DNA from: Parietaria judaica | Taxonomy: Eukaryota > Streptophyta > Magnoliopsida > Rosales > Urticaceae | DNA length: 64,000 nucleotides | Direction of reading: 5' to 3' | Assembly: GCA_954871525.1 (NCBI GenBank) | Contig: OX940864.1 | Location: forward strand, 1,110,001-1,174,000 | Part shown: one piece after another, positions 24,223 through 40,086 of the stretch | Position numbering within the stretch: the stretch's first letter is position 1 | Layout: each line of letters starts with the position of its first letter | Made by a program: the position numbers and the translations under genes | The notes under the pieces: generated by a model | Databases searched by the model: none | The model's input: only the letters and a program-made list of their open reading frames with translations | What the model was told of the DNA's origin: nothing

Positions 24223-26778
24223 AGAGCACGATCACGGCTTTGTTCCATTGTTATTAAATTAGTTATTGTTGTGGGAAAAATAATCTTCTTTGTTTATATG
24301 AATTAATCTAAATGTGTAACTTGGTTTAGTATATAGTATGGTTGTTTAGTGAATTTAGATATTTATTGAGGTTAAAATGACATTTTTTTTTGCGAGCGTC
24401 GTGGGGTTGAAACTCGGGATTTAAGAATACAAGTTCAAGTACGCAGTTGTAATATCTATTTACTTTAGATTCTCCTGAATCTGTGCGGAAATTAGATGCT
24501 AGATTAATTTAGAAGGAGAAATAAATTACGAATCTAAATCTAAGATTCGTAAACCGTCGTCGTCTCTTATCCTTTTTTTTTTTGGCTTGTCGCTTCCTCG
24601 ACACTACCAGCTCGACATGTTTTATATTAATTGTCGTCTGCATCTAGTAAAATCTTGTGTCATCGGTTAAAAAAACATTTTGCTTAGTGAACACCATTAT
24701 TTCGACGCGCTCAATACGTTTTACTTAGCGGAGTCTCTTCTTTTTCATTTGATTGATTAAATAGTTTTACACATAATTAATATTTGGCGTGACAAAAATA
24801 TATATATTTTTTGTAATCTATAAAATAATCATCGATGATATCAACGTTATTTTATATATTTTGGGTTACACGTAATTTTAATTAATCTGTTTCGAATTAT
24901 ATTTTAAAATAATATATTGTTAGGATTAACGTAAACATATTATTTAGACAAGTATTAAATACTAAATATTTGGTATCATAATAGACCTTTTTGTTTGAGA
25001 TCTCTTGTGAAACGTGTTAAGAGATTGAAAGAAAATGTTTTTCCGAATCATGTGTGTCATATTAAATAATTAAATATTGAAAGAGAATATATCCAATAAA
25101 TTGTCCCACTAAAAGAAACACACATAGAAAACAATTTTCAGGCAAAAAGGGGAAAAAATAAACACAAATTTAAAAGGCAAGAAAATTTGAATAATGGTCT
25201 CTTTGATCATCTTCATTCGATGAATATGCTTTGTTAATAATGCTATATATTATTCTTATCAATGATTTACACAATAGGAATTTGACAGATTGCAATGACA
25301 TAAATTGCTCTGATAAGATAATATTACAGTCTGGATAATTAATATTTTGTAAAAGGAAAAAAATATCAAAACACGCCCAAATACATAGTTTAACCCAGTT
25401 TAGTATTCATGCTGTAATATTATCTGGCATTAATATATATTATATTCATGCTGAAATTGGCTTTTGATCACTAGTTTTGGGTTGATTATGTATAGATTAT
25501 ACGAATGTTCATGAATGGGGAGTAATAAATGGTTTTAATTTTTTTAATATACATAAATTGAAAGAGATTTGACCACGTTTAAATTAGTGTGTTAAAAAAT
25601 AAAATTATGAGAATGAAATAAAAACAATTGAAAAGGAATAGGAATCAATATTATGTTGCAAATCTGTTTCCCGCTTGTTTCGTAAGAGTGAGAATATTGT
25701 CTTCTCATGGGTTGACTAACAATTTGTTAATATGGAAATGACTAACAAACTATCCTAATCGTTTTCTTTTTCTTTCTTTTAAGTTTTATTGTCTCCCAAA
25801 CCGTCACAAATTATTCGCCCGGAATTTTCAGCGGTCGGTACCGCTAATCATTTTTAAAAAAAATTGCAACAAATCCATTACCAGTTGGTTAACTTGTAAA
25901 ATTAGACAACCAACTTGTAAAATTAGACCATCATCGGATTATCGATTATTTGAACTTTGAAATTTATTAATGTAATAATCACTTTCTCAGATTTTATTAA
26001 TATGGTGCTACCATTTTGGTTTTTAATTAACCATAACCCATAAAGGTATTCACAGTAAATTGATAATTTACTTAAATTATTAATCAAAATTGTTAGGTTA
26101 CCCTTTTTTGTTTAATTGGATTTTCGTGTCCCAATCACTAATTAGGTGCAAAAATGTTACGTCCTTTGTTGCTTGTTGGAAACCATCAAAAGCTTAGTTT
26201 GGAACACGTGTCTTAATATTATTCCGTCATAAAGACACGAAATTTGCTTCTTCTAACATTTTCGTTAAGGTACAATCACTTGTATAGTGTTTTATTATTA
26301 ATATTAACTGATGCTATTGCAACGAAAATAGTTGAAGGAAACAAATTTTGGGTCTTTGGCAACTTAATCCACGCAATTAAAAGCTTGAGATTACGTTTCA
26401 CTCATTTTAAAGAGTTTGGGTACTTTTACCATAATATTATGTAACAAAATCCTCAACTTTCAAAGCCCATAAGAAAAAGAGCAAAAGAGAGTTGAATTCT
26501 TTATCTTGCTCTCCAAAAAAGCCCACAAAATGGTAATTACCTTGTGCCATATTTTACACTCAATAATAGGTCAGTAAATAGTAAATAAATAAGGTAAAAA
26601 AACTGCCACAAGCGAAGGCGTATGTAAAACTGCCAACCTGGGTAGTTACACACTTACAGACTTCCACTACAATTTTTTGACAGAACCAGTCAAACTCCAA
26701 GGTTGACCAAGTTAACTGTACATTTTGACTTATTTAAAAAGTCATACCTTCCCGTTGACTCTTGGATATGATTGGGTT
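24223..26778. other. AT-rich intergenic sequence
   Basis: This lies between the promoter of the unknown gene and the 3' end of the NDR kinase gene. No ORF with support was found. It includes TA-rich stretches and short duplicated phrases (for example 'aacttgtaaaattagac' twice near 25890-25925). The last 100-200 bases probably hold the 3' UTR of the kinase gene. Confidence 0.5.
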
Positions 26779-31251
<4,473 letters not shown>

Positions 31252-31350
31252 TTCTCTCTCTCTCTCTCTCTCCGGTCTTGTGATTTTTTTTTGGCGAATG
31301 TGACAACTAAGCGGGTCTCTGTTTTTGAGGTTGTACGGACTCATCTAGGT

Positions 31351-31372
31351 CCACGTGGCGGCTTCCCATTGG
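31351..31372 (-). promoter_or_regulatory. G-box and CCAAT-like motif upstream of the NDR gene
   Basis: The palindromic G-box CCACGTGG at 31351-31358 is followed by CCCATTGGG at 31365-31373, which contains an inverted CCAAT box. Both lie about 100-120 bp upstream of the start codon, so they are in the core promoter or leader. They could be bound by bZIP/bHLH and NF-Y factors; this is motif-level inference. Confidence 0.5.
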
Positions 31373-31399
31373 GCGGGGTCAGTGTGACCTGTTCCTGAG

Positions 31400-32216
31400 A
31401 GGGGAAATGTCTCAGGTGGAGAGGCAACTCAGCGAGGTTGATATGGCGCCAAACCATTCGCGGCTCTGATCGACGGTCCAGATTCGTCGCCACTCGCAAC
31501 TACAAGATCGCACGTCTAAATCGAATCATACGTAATTGAACATTAAATTATAAATAGTAGATAGGAAATATAAAATACTCGTCTTAAAGCTTAAAATGTA
31601 AAATTACTATTATGAAATAAAAAATCACGAAATGCAACATAAACTAAGACAAAAGAGAAATGGCACGTAATAGCCATATACAAATATCGAGATTGTATTT
31701 TAAAAACATCGGCTATTTTGTAAAATTTCAATTTCAATTTGACTAGTTTGCTATAGAACCCAAATAAAATTGTCATCAATCCTGTCTGGACCAATTGACT
31801 CAAATTGAGCAGAAGATAAGGAGCATGAAGTCAAGTTCACAACGGCTTTATTCAGTCAAAGTTCTAGCTCTACGAAAAGAACGCAGCCGTGGAGCACGTG
31901 TCAACTAGACGATTAGTCAGTTCGATTAGATCGGAGATACGAGCCCAAATTTCCAGAAAAGTCTAACGGTATGATTTGAAGGCTATAAATACCAACTCAA
32001 GACGAAAAATTAAACACGCATTCACTAGAGAGAATTACTGAGAACTTTCTGTTCGACATTTTATTGTATTGAGAGCTTTCACTGTTTTTCACTCTACTTA
32101 TTCTCTTCATTCTATTTCTCCGAACAAGATTGCCTGTAACTTTCTGTTCATGCCTTCTGTTGCAATAAATTAATAGAGGACACAGTCAACTACCGCCTTG
32201 GGACGAACCTCTGTAA
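31400..32216. other. Intergenic, with an LTR-like promoter region
   Basis: No ORF with support. At 31980-32200 there is a TATA box in GGCTATAAATACC, a pyrimidine-rich leader and an AATAAATTAATAG polyadenylation-like signal within 200 bp. That is the compact promoter-plus-polyA arrangement of an LTR. It continues after the hAT insertion at 32217-32971. No TG/CA ends or target duplication were found for it. Confidence 0.35.
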
Positions 32217-32971
32217 CAGCGCCGGCCCTGGGTATATGCGGGCGAGGCGCCGGCCTAGGGCCCCCGACTCCAAAGGGCCCCATCGCCGCTGACCAACGGA
32301 AACGTAAAGTAGAAGTCGCCGGAAAACCAAACTGAGCTTCGGTCTTCGTCTTCGTCTTCTACCTAGGAGGACTCTCTCTATTCTCTTATTAAATATTTCT
32401 ATTTATTAACTGTGGGGCCCACAGATATACTTTATCTAGGTTAATAAAGAGCATTCAATATTATTTGCTTCAAAATAATTGCGGGGCCAACTTTTCACTA
32501 CTTCTCTTATTTTATGACTTTGTATAAATATTTATACGTATAGAAAAATGTGATATCTAGTTTTTAAATAAAAATAAAATTAAGCTTAAAATTTGATCTG
32601 AATTTCTCACTTTCTACTAAAAAGAATGGTTATATACTTCTATATTTATAAAAAAATTGTTCCAAAAATATACCTTTATTTTAGAAAATAATTAAAATAT
32701 ACTTTTAAAATGTAATCTAGTTTCATTTTTGTACTTTTTCAATCATTTTAATTTTAAAAAACAATAATTATCTCTTCAATATTAATAATTAATAATGCGC
32801 CTCTTTATATTTTCAAAGGGGCCGTCAGTTTTTTAGAAATGAGGGCATGATGACAAAATAAAATTCTTTTTTTTATATACTTTTTGCATTGGTTTTTTTC
32901 TTTTACGATTACGATAGGGCCCCCAAAATCGGTCTTCGCCTAGGGCCCCGACAAACTCAGGGCCGGCCCTA
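32217..32971. mobile_element. Non-autonomous hAT element, 755 bp
   Basis: A perfect 8-bp duplication, CTCTGTAA, lies at 32209-32216 and 32972-32979. The left end is CAGCGCCGGCCCTG and the reverse complement of the right end is TAGGGCCGGCCCTG, 12 of 14 identical. The subterminal regions share GGGCCCC and CCTAGG blocks ('cctagggcccccgac' and 'cctagggccccgac'), and the middle is AT-rich. There is no transposase ORF. The GGGCCGGCCCTG ends are typical of a large plant hAT family. Confidence 0.88.
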
Positions 32972-33008
32972 CTCTGTAATACAAATCACCGTCTTCATTT
33001 ATTGCTTT

Positions 33009-33011
<3 letters not shown>

Positions 33012-33044
<33 letters not shown>
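33012..33044. repeat. (TA)n microsatellite
   Basis: About 16 consecutive TA units. Confidence 0.9.
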
Positions 33045-33049
<5 letters not shown>

Positions 33050-33893
33050 TGTTTGAGAGTTTGTAATGCTAAAGATCAGATTCCACCAAAGCAAATTAAT
33101 ATCATACATCCACAAGTCACTGTGACCGTTGAGGTGGGAAACCACGTCAACAAGTAGGATTGTCGATCTTCCTTAGAAATTGGGATAAGTAGGCGTCGGT
33201 CGATGTTGTGAAAACACTTCCTCAAACAGATGTCAGCTTGGTAGCGGCCCCCAACATATGAGCTTTTAACGTGCTCGTGCTGAAAATATGCCCAACAATA
33301 ATACATTTACTTTCAATTTTAATATATATAGTCCTTCATTACATTTGTTTTTGTGTTAACAGAATTTTATTTTTGTTCATGGTACCCCATTACTTGAGGA
33401 CTAAATAAAAACAAAAGTACGAAATAAGTGTGTTGTATTGTCGTTTTTGGCTGCTTTGCGAAGTACATTTTAAGACGTGTCCCTCTATTGTCGTTTTGAC
33501 TTCTTTTATTTGAAATCATATTGTCGTTTTGACTTTATTAACAGACGAGAAGTGTTTCGGAATATGAAGTCGCTCAAAAATTATATAACAATTACGAATT
33601 GTTGACCATTTTCTCGATTTGCATTTTTTAAAAGGTCTAACCAAAAAGACAAACCATGTTGCGAGACAGAGCATCAAACTAGCAAAACGACAACGTTTTC
33701 ATATGTCAAATGCCAAAAATACGAGAGTAAACGCGTTGATCAGTGACAGAAGTCAGACACATAATTCAATATTAATATTTTAGAGAAGAAAATGAAGAAA
33801 GAAAATAAAATATTCATAATTTAGACACCGTTGAATATTGGATTCTCGTTGGTACAATAACGAACAAAATGTACTTGTTCCTTTTGACTTAAC
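33045..33893. other. Intergenic sequence
   Basis: No gene is recognised. The 33060-33300 stretch is less AT-rich than its surroundings and may belong to the interrupted LTR-like sequence before the hAT element. The rest is AT-rich with a few TTGTCGTTTTGAC-like short repeats (33430-33530). Confidence 0.45.
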
Positions 33894-33902
33894 TTATTTA
33901 AA

Positions 33903-34883
33903 GGGTAAATTGCGGCTAATGTACTCAATGTTTGATTTTTTTACAGATTATATACCTAATATTTATTTTTGGCGGCTAATGTACCCAATGTTTGATCCGT
34001 TAGATATTTTTGGGTTTTCCGTCAGTTGACCGTTAGAGAGTTATCCTCCTCTATAAGTACACTTTTCGTATTTTTAACATAACTCACTCACTTTTTGTCC
34101 AAATTTTTTGCACGACCTATGGTTGGAAAGATAAGAGATAGATCTACAACTTTGATGTTTTAAGTTTTGTAAAATAAGTTGTAAAAAAAATACGAAATTT
34201 CAAATATAACGTAAAATTGGACATTAGTTTAATGCAAAATATTTGTTTCGAGCAAATTTTAATAAACTTAATGACTTTTTATGATGAAACGTAAAAGAAA
34301 AAAGTTGTAGATAAATGTTTTATCTTTCCAACGGGTGTTTATTTATAAATTTTTGACAAAAAATGAGTGAGTTATGCCAAAAATATAAAAGATGTGATGT
34401 GAAATAATATTTCATATTTTTGGCATAACTCACTCGTTTTTTATCCAAAATTTATAAATAAACACCCGTTGGAAAGATAAAACATTTATATACAACTTTT
34501 TGCTTTTACATTTCATCATAAAAAGTCATTAAGTATATTAAAATTTGCTCGAAACAAATATTTTGCATTAAACTAATGTCCAGTTTTACGTTGTACTTGA
34601 AATTTCGTATTTTTTTAAAACTGATTTTACAAAACTTAAAACACCAAAGTTGTAGATCTATCTCTTATCTTTCCAACCATAGGTTGTGCATAAAATTTGG
34701 ACAAAAAATGAGTGAGTTATGTCAAAAATACGAAAAGGGTACATATAACTCTCTAACGGTCAACTGACGGAAAACCCAAAAAATCTAACGGATCAACATT
34801 GAGTACATTAGCCGTCGAAAATAAACATTGAGTACATAATCCGCAGAAAATCAAACATTGGGTACATTAGCTGCAGTTTACCC
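33903..34883. mobile_element. Foldback Mutator-like element, one continuous inverted repeat
   Basis: The ends are GGGTAAATTGCGGC and, inverted, GGGTAAACTGCAGC. The flanking 9-bp duplication TTATTTAAA (33894-33902 and 34884-34892) is the Mutator-type length. The two halves are inverted copies along almost their full ~480 bp, meeting at a loop of ~20 bases near 34390-34410. For example, the blocks around 'acctatggttggaaag' and 'gtcagttgaccgttag' recur inverted. There is no ORF. Near the ends the phrase 'gtacccaatgtttgat' is itself repeated. Transcription through it would give a very long hairpin RNA. Confidence 0.9.
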
Positions 34884-35137
34884 TTATTTAAATTAAAAGT
34901 GTACCTTATAATTTATCTTTAAATTTAATGACCAAAAAATGAAACATTAAAGCAAATACAATAATGTTTTATTGCATAAAAATTTAATCTCAATCAATCC
35001 TATATAAATCTATGATATGAGCAAGTACAATCTTCCGTATAATAAAATAAAAAATGTTGTTCAAAATTGAAAGTTTTGTATACTTCGGTACGGCCCGACG
35101 GTTCAAACTGCTCGACGCTTAGTATATTGCGTAGGCC

Positions 35138-36529
35138 CTAAGGAAAAGTAGTCCCCGCGCGGCTGTGGTGGAGGAAATTGTGCGCGATCTGGTCCCTCCT
35201 CTGCCCGGCCGTGCCTGCGCGACCCGTCTCGGGCGCTGCCGTCTCGTCGTCGAAGATCTCGAATGTACATTCGGGGTCGATCTCCTCCCCGCGGAGCTCG
35301 CAAATGTTGTGCAATGTACAACACGCACCGATCACCACCGGAATCTCCTGCAGCTTCACCTCGGTCCGCTTCTGCAGGCACGCCCACCGGCTCTTCAGCC
35401 GCGCGAACGCCTCCCGTGCCGGACGCTGCGCCGCATCTACCCGCTCGTTGAACACGTGCTGCGTCCACAAGTTTGGCCGCCCGTATGGGACGAGCATCCA
35501 CTCGAGCAGCGGGAAGCTCGGGCCGCCCACGATCCACCCCTCCCCGAGCTGCCAGGGCCCGCCGTTGCGGTACAGCTTGGACCTCTCGAGCACCTGGTCG
35601 TCGGTCATCGACCCAGGGCAGCCGACGAATATGTCGGAGAACACACCGCGCGCGTCCACCACGCCCTGGGCTGTGATCGAGTACGACGTCTTCTGGTTCC
35701 GCTCGGTGTGCCGCCGGTTGAAGTACGACGACACATTCACCTTCGGCGCGATGATCGGCACATGCGTGGTATACACTGCCCCAACAACTGATTTCATCCC
35801 AGAAACCGCCTCGAACCCGGCCTTGGTCTCGTCCACGCACCCCTCCGGCCACTTGATGTACTTCGGCATCAGAACCAACTTGATCGCCGAGCAGACCTCC
35901 AGCACCAGCTTGTGGCACGTCGAGATCCCGAGCCCAAATTTCTTCGAGACCATCCTGAGCGGCTCGCCCGTGGCGAGCCGCCACACGCAGACCGCCACGC
36001 GCTTCCGCACCGGGATCGCGTCCCGGAGCATCGTGTTCTTCTTCGTCACCGTCGAGTCGAGCTCGTCGCAGATAGAATCGAACGTCGCTCTGCTCATCTT
36101 GAAGTCCTTCTTGAACTGTTCTTCAGGGAAATCGGGGCTGTTCCGCTGGTCCCACCATTCTTGCGACCGCTCCTTCACCCACAGCCGCCGGTGGCTCCCC
36201 GTCGCGACATCGCCGGAAGTGCTCGCATCCGCCGCGGAGCTCTCCGTCCGGCGAGCTCTCCGGGCACGGGAATCGTCCAACTCGGCCATTTCGATCGGGG
36301 ATTTCTCCTGACGAAAATCAAACCCTAGCTGAGTCTCCCCTCGCTTCTCTTCTGCGTCTTCAAATAGAAACAGAGAGTCGATGACTCCTCTGAGGTCTTG
36401 CTCTTCGCTTTTTCTGCGCCGCTTTCGCGAGTCTGTCTGGTTCGCACCGAGCCCGTCGTCCATTTCCGGGAAGAAGTTGCTGCAAAAGTGGGAAAAGTCC
36501 TCCTGGTTAAGAAACGAAGGAACTTCCAT
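35138..36529 (-). CDS. Domesticated PIF/Harbinger transposase-like protein (ALP/HARBI1-type)
   Basis: A single 463-aa intronless ORF, much richer in GC than its surroundings. N-terminal part: a basic patch RKRRRK (36-40), then a Trp-rich WVKERSQEWWDQ region (117-128). This is followed by a helix-turn-helix-like stretch (~175-215, VCVWRLATGEPLRMVSKKFG) and the DDE_4-type nuclease domain (~245-415, THVPIIAPK to CCTLHNICE). The Harbinger catalytic triad is broken. The first Asp, normally in a DGTH motif, is replaced in VYTTHVP (252-258), while D310 or D311 (SMTDDQVL) and E373 (REAFARLKSRW) remain. An intact ORF with a lost catalytic residue, and no terminal repeats seen around it, indicate a host gene. 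Arabidopsis At4g29780/At5g12010 are the likely relatives. A role in chromatin or transcription, as for ALP1, is possible but inferred. Confidence 0.9.
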   Translation of the reverse strand: MEVPSFLNQEDFSHFCSNFFPEMDDGLGANQTDSRKRRRKSEEQDLRGVIDSLFLFEDAEEKRGETQLGFDFRQEKSPIEMAELDDSRARRARRTESSAADASTSGDVATGSHRRLWVKERSQEWWDQRNSPDFPEEQFKKDFKMSRATFDSICDELDSTVTKKNTMLRDAIPVRKRVAVCVWRLATGEPLRMVSKKFGLGISTCHKLVLEVCSAIKLVLMPKYIKWPEGCVDETKAGFEAVSGMKSVVGAVYTTHVPIIAPKVNVSSYFNRRHTERNQKTSYSITAQGVVDARGVFSDIFVGCPGSMTDDQVLERSKLYRNGGPWQLGEGWIVGGPSFPLLEWMLVPYGRPNLWTQHVFNERVDAAQRPAREAFARLKSRWACLQKRTEVKLQEIPVVIGACCTLHNICELRGEEIDPECTFEIFDDETAAPETGRAGTAGQRRDQIAHNFLHHSRAGTTFP

Positions 36530-37989
36530 GAAACGAACCCCCAGAACAGGTGTGAAAGCTCGGACGATTCAGCGATCGGTCTCTGGGTTTGATTCGATTC
36601 GTTGGGTTTGAATTTGGGTTTGCGATGAAATCTGTGGATTGGGATTGGAGAAGATGAAGCTCGGAGGAGGAGTAGATATATGGCCATGGCGAGGCGTGTG
36701 CGGTAGTGTGATCGCGGTAGTGTGAAGGGGTTTGACCGAGTTGACTTTGGATTGATGCTCGTTGTTTATGGGAGCTCTGTGCTTTCACGGCTCTTACTCT
36801 GGGATCTCTACGCGGTTGGGTGGACTTCAAAGGAAACGATTGATTTTGTTTTTTTGTTTTTATATAATTTTTTGGATAATCGTGGTAAAAGTATCTAATT
36901 TGATCATTTGAGCCGGCATGGGTTTAAAATGAAAAATAACAAAAAAATAAAAAAATTACCCAAAATCAATAGATATGAGTCATGGCGCCTTTCTGTCCAT
37001 TTTATTGACGGATCGTTAGTCAATTTTTTAGCATGCTATTATTAATTCATACTTGGGATACAGAATTATGTGGTCATCCAACTAATCTAGTATCTACTCT
37101 TATTTGATTTGAATGACAAAAGTAAATGAAAATTGTGTCGTTTTATTTTTGTCGGCTTTTAATGTTTTTGTCGTTATTTTTTACTTTTGACTTTGCCACC
37201 TTAATTAGTTAAACTTTAGGTACTTTTAACACGATTATCCCTTACTTTCGTTTTATTTTTATTATTATTATTATTGTTTTGTTATTAATAATTTTTTATG
37301 AATTTAAAAAACAAATACAAACGTGGTTAATTGGAAGGATGTGGAGAAGCTTCGCTGAGGAGGGGAAGCAAGCAAGAAGATAATATCTGAAATGCCCCTA
37401 TACTTTTCTATAATTGCCAATTATGATCCCTCTTTTTATCTATTTATGAAAAGGGAGCTTGCGGTATAAGTATTTAATCTTGCTCTAAGAGTGTTGGTAT
37501 AGCGGCAATAGTATGTAAAGACCAGAAAACGGTTTGGACTATATGTACAGACACAGATGAACTGTTTTTTTTTTTTTTTTTTTTTATTATTGTTATTATT
37601 AAATGTGGCTTCTCTGTTTATTGAGCTTGTTAATCGTGTTTGGCCCATTACTCCATTTAGTTGATGATCTCGATCATGTTATTATTAAAGAACCGTTTTT
37701 TTTTATCATAGACTCCTTTAACTTAATAAATATAATGTGAGATTTTAAAATTAAATGTTAATTTTATATAATGTATATTCATTAATTAGACAACGTAATT
37801 CAAATAACGAGGAAGATAATTTGACATGTAAACTAATAAGTATGAAACACTTACGTCTAATTCATTTCTATCGTGTTCACATGTTATTTAAACACTATTT
37901 TATTAAAGTCCGATTAAATCCATTTATATTGTATCGTATTTATGTTCGTAAGAGTTTCTGAGTCGGGATTCCCCACCTCTTAAATATTA
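36530..37989. other. Promoter region of the Harbinger-like gene and AT-rich spacer
   Basis: The first ~300 bases are moderate in GC and include the leader of the minus-strand gene; open frames there run over the leader in other frames. From 36840 the DNA is AT-rich with (ATT)n near 37255-37280 and poly-T at 37565-37585. No gene is seen. Confidence 0.5.
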
Positions 37990-40086
37990 CTAGTTGATGG
38001 ACCGCGCTCTGCGCGGTTGTGCGATTTTTATATACATAAATATTATAAAAATAAAAAACAATGTTATTTTTGAGACGCTATTTATCATAATCGAAATATC
38101 CACCACGACTATGATGAACTCATTTTTTGTGAATTTTATTTGGATGAAAGACGGAAAAAATCATAAGGAAATTTTCACAACATATATAAAATTAACATTG
38201 GACAAAGATACATAAAGAAAGACATTTCTGAAATAAAGTCATGTTTGAATCTGCCTAAGATCGTTACACGCTTTCGTGTTATGTCATTAAGAGCGTTTCA
38301 TGTTTACCTTTAACGATTTTAAAGACAACTGTTAAAAAAAAACATGTAATTCTTCTCTAGTGGATACTATTACTTCATGCATCTTCTATAATTTCTATTC
38401 TCTGCAAAGTTGTTAATAATAGACACATCCACATCCATGTTTGATAATCCACATTTGGTAATTTTCCCCAAATAATAATAAACAATAACATCATAATACG
38501 TAAATGTGCAATTTTACGTTGAAAAAATAATTATGACAGAATTTATTTTAATTTTTCATTTTTCCTCAAACTATATAAAAGTCAAGGTAAGATGTTAACT
38601 ATCACACTTTTCTACTTCGATTTTCAATATTAAACAAAAAAGGTACATAAACACGACATAGTATCGAGCAAGAGACGTCGCCTTTTTTCTCTCCTTCTCG
38701 TATAAGTGTTATTAGGCATAATATAATTATATTTATTTGATATCCTGTAATAATTTTCTAACAAAAACAAAATAAAAATTCATAGTTTATAATAATCTTT
38801 GATAATCCACATTTAGAATTCTTAAGAAATGTAGAAACCTAGAAGTACTATATAGTTAGTTTTTTCTCAAATTATATTTTTTGGTGCAAATAACACTAAA
38901 AAAATCACACTTTCCTACTCCAATCTTTATATCGAGTTATATACTTCAAAATGATTGACGAATAACAACAACAATAAAAAAATAAAAATAAAAAGCTTAC
39001 ATAACACTTTTCTTATCCGGTTTTTGTTCTCTCTAAAATCTCAATTTATCCAAAGTAGCTAAAAAATCACAAAAAAGTGTATAATAGAAATAAAAGTTAA
39101 CAAAAACAAAAATATATAAAACACATATAGTGTTGGAAACATATCTTGTCGCCAATGAAAATAATGTTCATGCTTACAAATCTTCGTCCATATCTTCATA
39201 TAAGGAGAATCTAATATAAAGTTCATAGTGAACATTACATTTTCTTTCTCCTTATTAGATCTCTCCAAAGTCTCAAATTAACTTGAAAGAACAAAAATAC
39301 CATAAAAATAAATAAATAAATAAAGAGTACGATATTAGAAGTGAAAGTTAACAAAAAAAAAATACAAAAAAAAAAGTCATGATAAAATATAACATGTCGT
39401 CAATGAAAATCATGTCCATGCTTAAAAAATTGTCATCCATCTTCATGTATTTTTCTTCTCTGTATTAGATCTCTCCAGAGTCTCAATTAACCTAAAAGAA
39501 CAAAAAATAAAGTACAAAAGAAGTGAAAGTTAACAAAAAATAAATAAATACATATATAGTGATAAAAATATACCTCGTCGTCAATGAAAACCATGTTCAT
39601 GCTTAAGAAACTCCACCCATCTTAATTGACGAAGTCGGCGTCCCAGCTCTTGCGGTCATCGCAGCATCAACGTGCTTCTAGCAGTACTCGATGACCTTGG
39701 AGATAATCTTGCTGCTGGCGTCGGGGAGGGGGATTCCACAGCCACCGCCTCCTCTTTAACTGAAGATATGGCTTCACCGGATAGACGTGCAGAAAGGACG
39801 GAGTGAGGAGAGAAAGAAAGTATGGGTTTAACTCGCTTGACAATAGAAATGGAAAGGAAGGAATAGGGTAGGAGAAACAAAAACGTATCAATAAAGTGTG
39901 TAATGTTTATGACATTCATATGTCATAAATTATATGCACTTGAAAAGTCGCGTATTCTAGTTGTAGTGCTAAATAATGCAGTGAATTTTTTTGTTATCTT
40001 GCCTGATCAGTATTCTCAATTCTCTTCCCTTTTAATCATGCCAACTCATTGTTGAAAAACTGTGCTTTTATATATATATATATAGA
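37990..40086 (-). mobile_element. Helitron, probable non-autonomous, minus orientation
   Basis: The 3' terminus on the minus strand reads a perfect 7-bp hairpin (ACCGCGC-AGA-GCGCGGT, 38001-38017), seven bases, then CTAG followed by T, which is the Helitron 3' signature. A matching 5' terminus, TC-TATATATATATATA-AAAGC preceded by A, lies at 40086 reading leftwards. The ~2.1 kb between is AT-rich without RepHel coding. It contains internal near-repeats of a block around 'caatgaaaatcatgtccatgctta' (near 39160, 39400, 39590). Pairing of these two ends is inferred; the second 5' end at 42528 is an alternative partner. Confidence 0.6.

Noticed and set aside
35103..36328. Several long open frames on both strands over the Harbinger-like gene (for example 35178-36311 plus)
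   Set aside because: They are shadows caused by the high GC content of the real minus-strand ORF. Their translations are Arg/Pro/Ala-rich and match no family.
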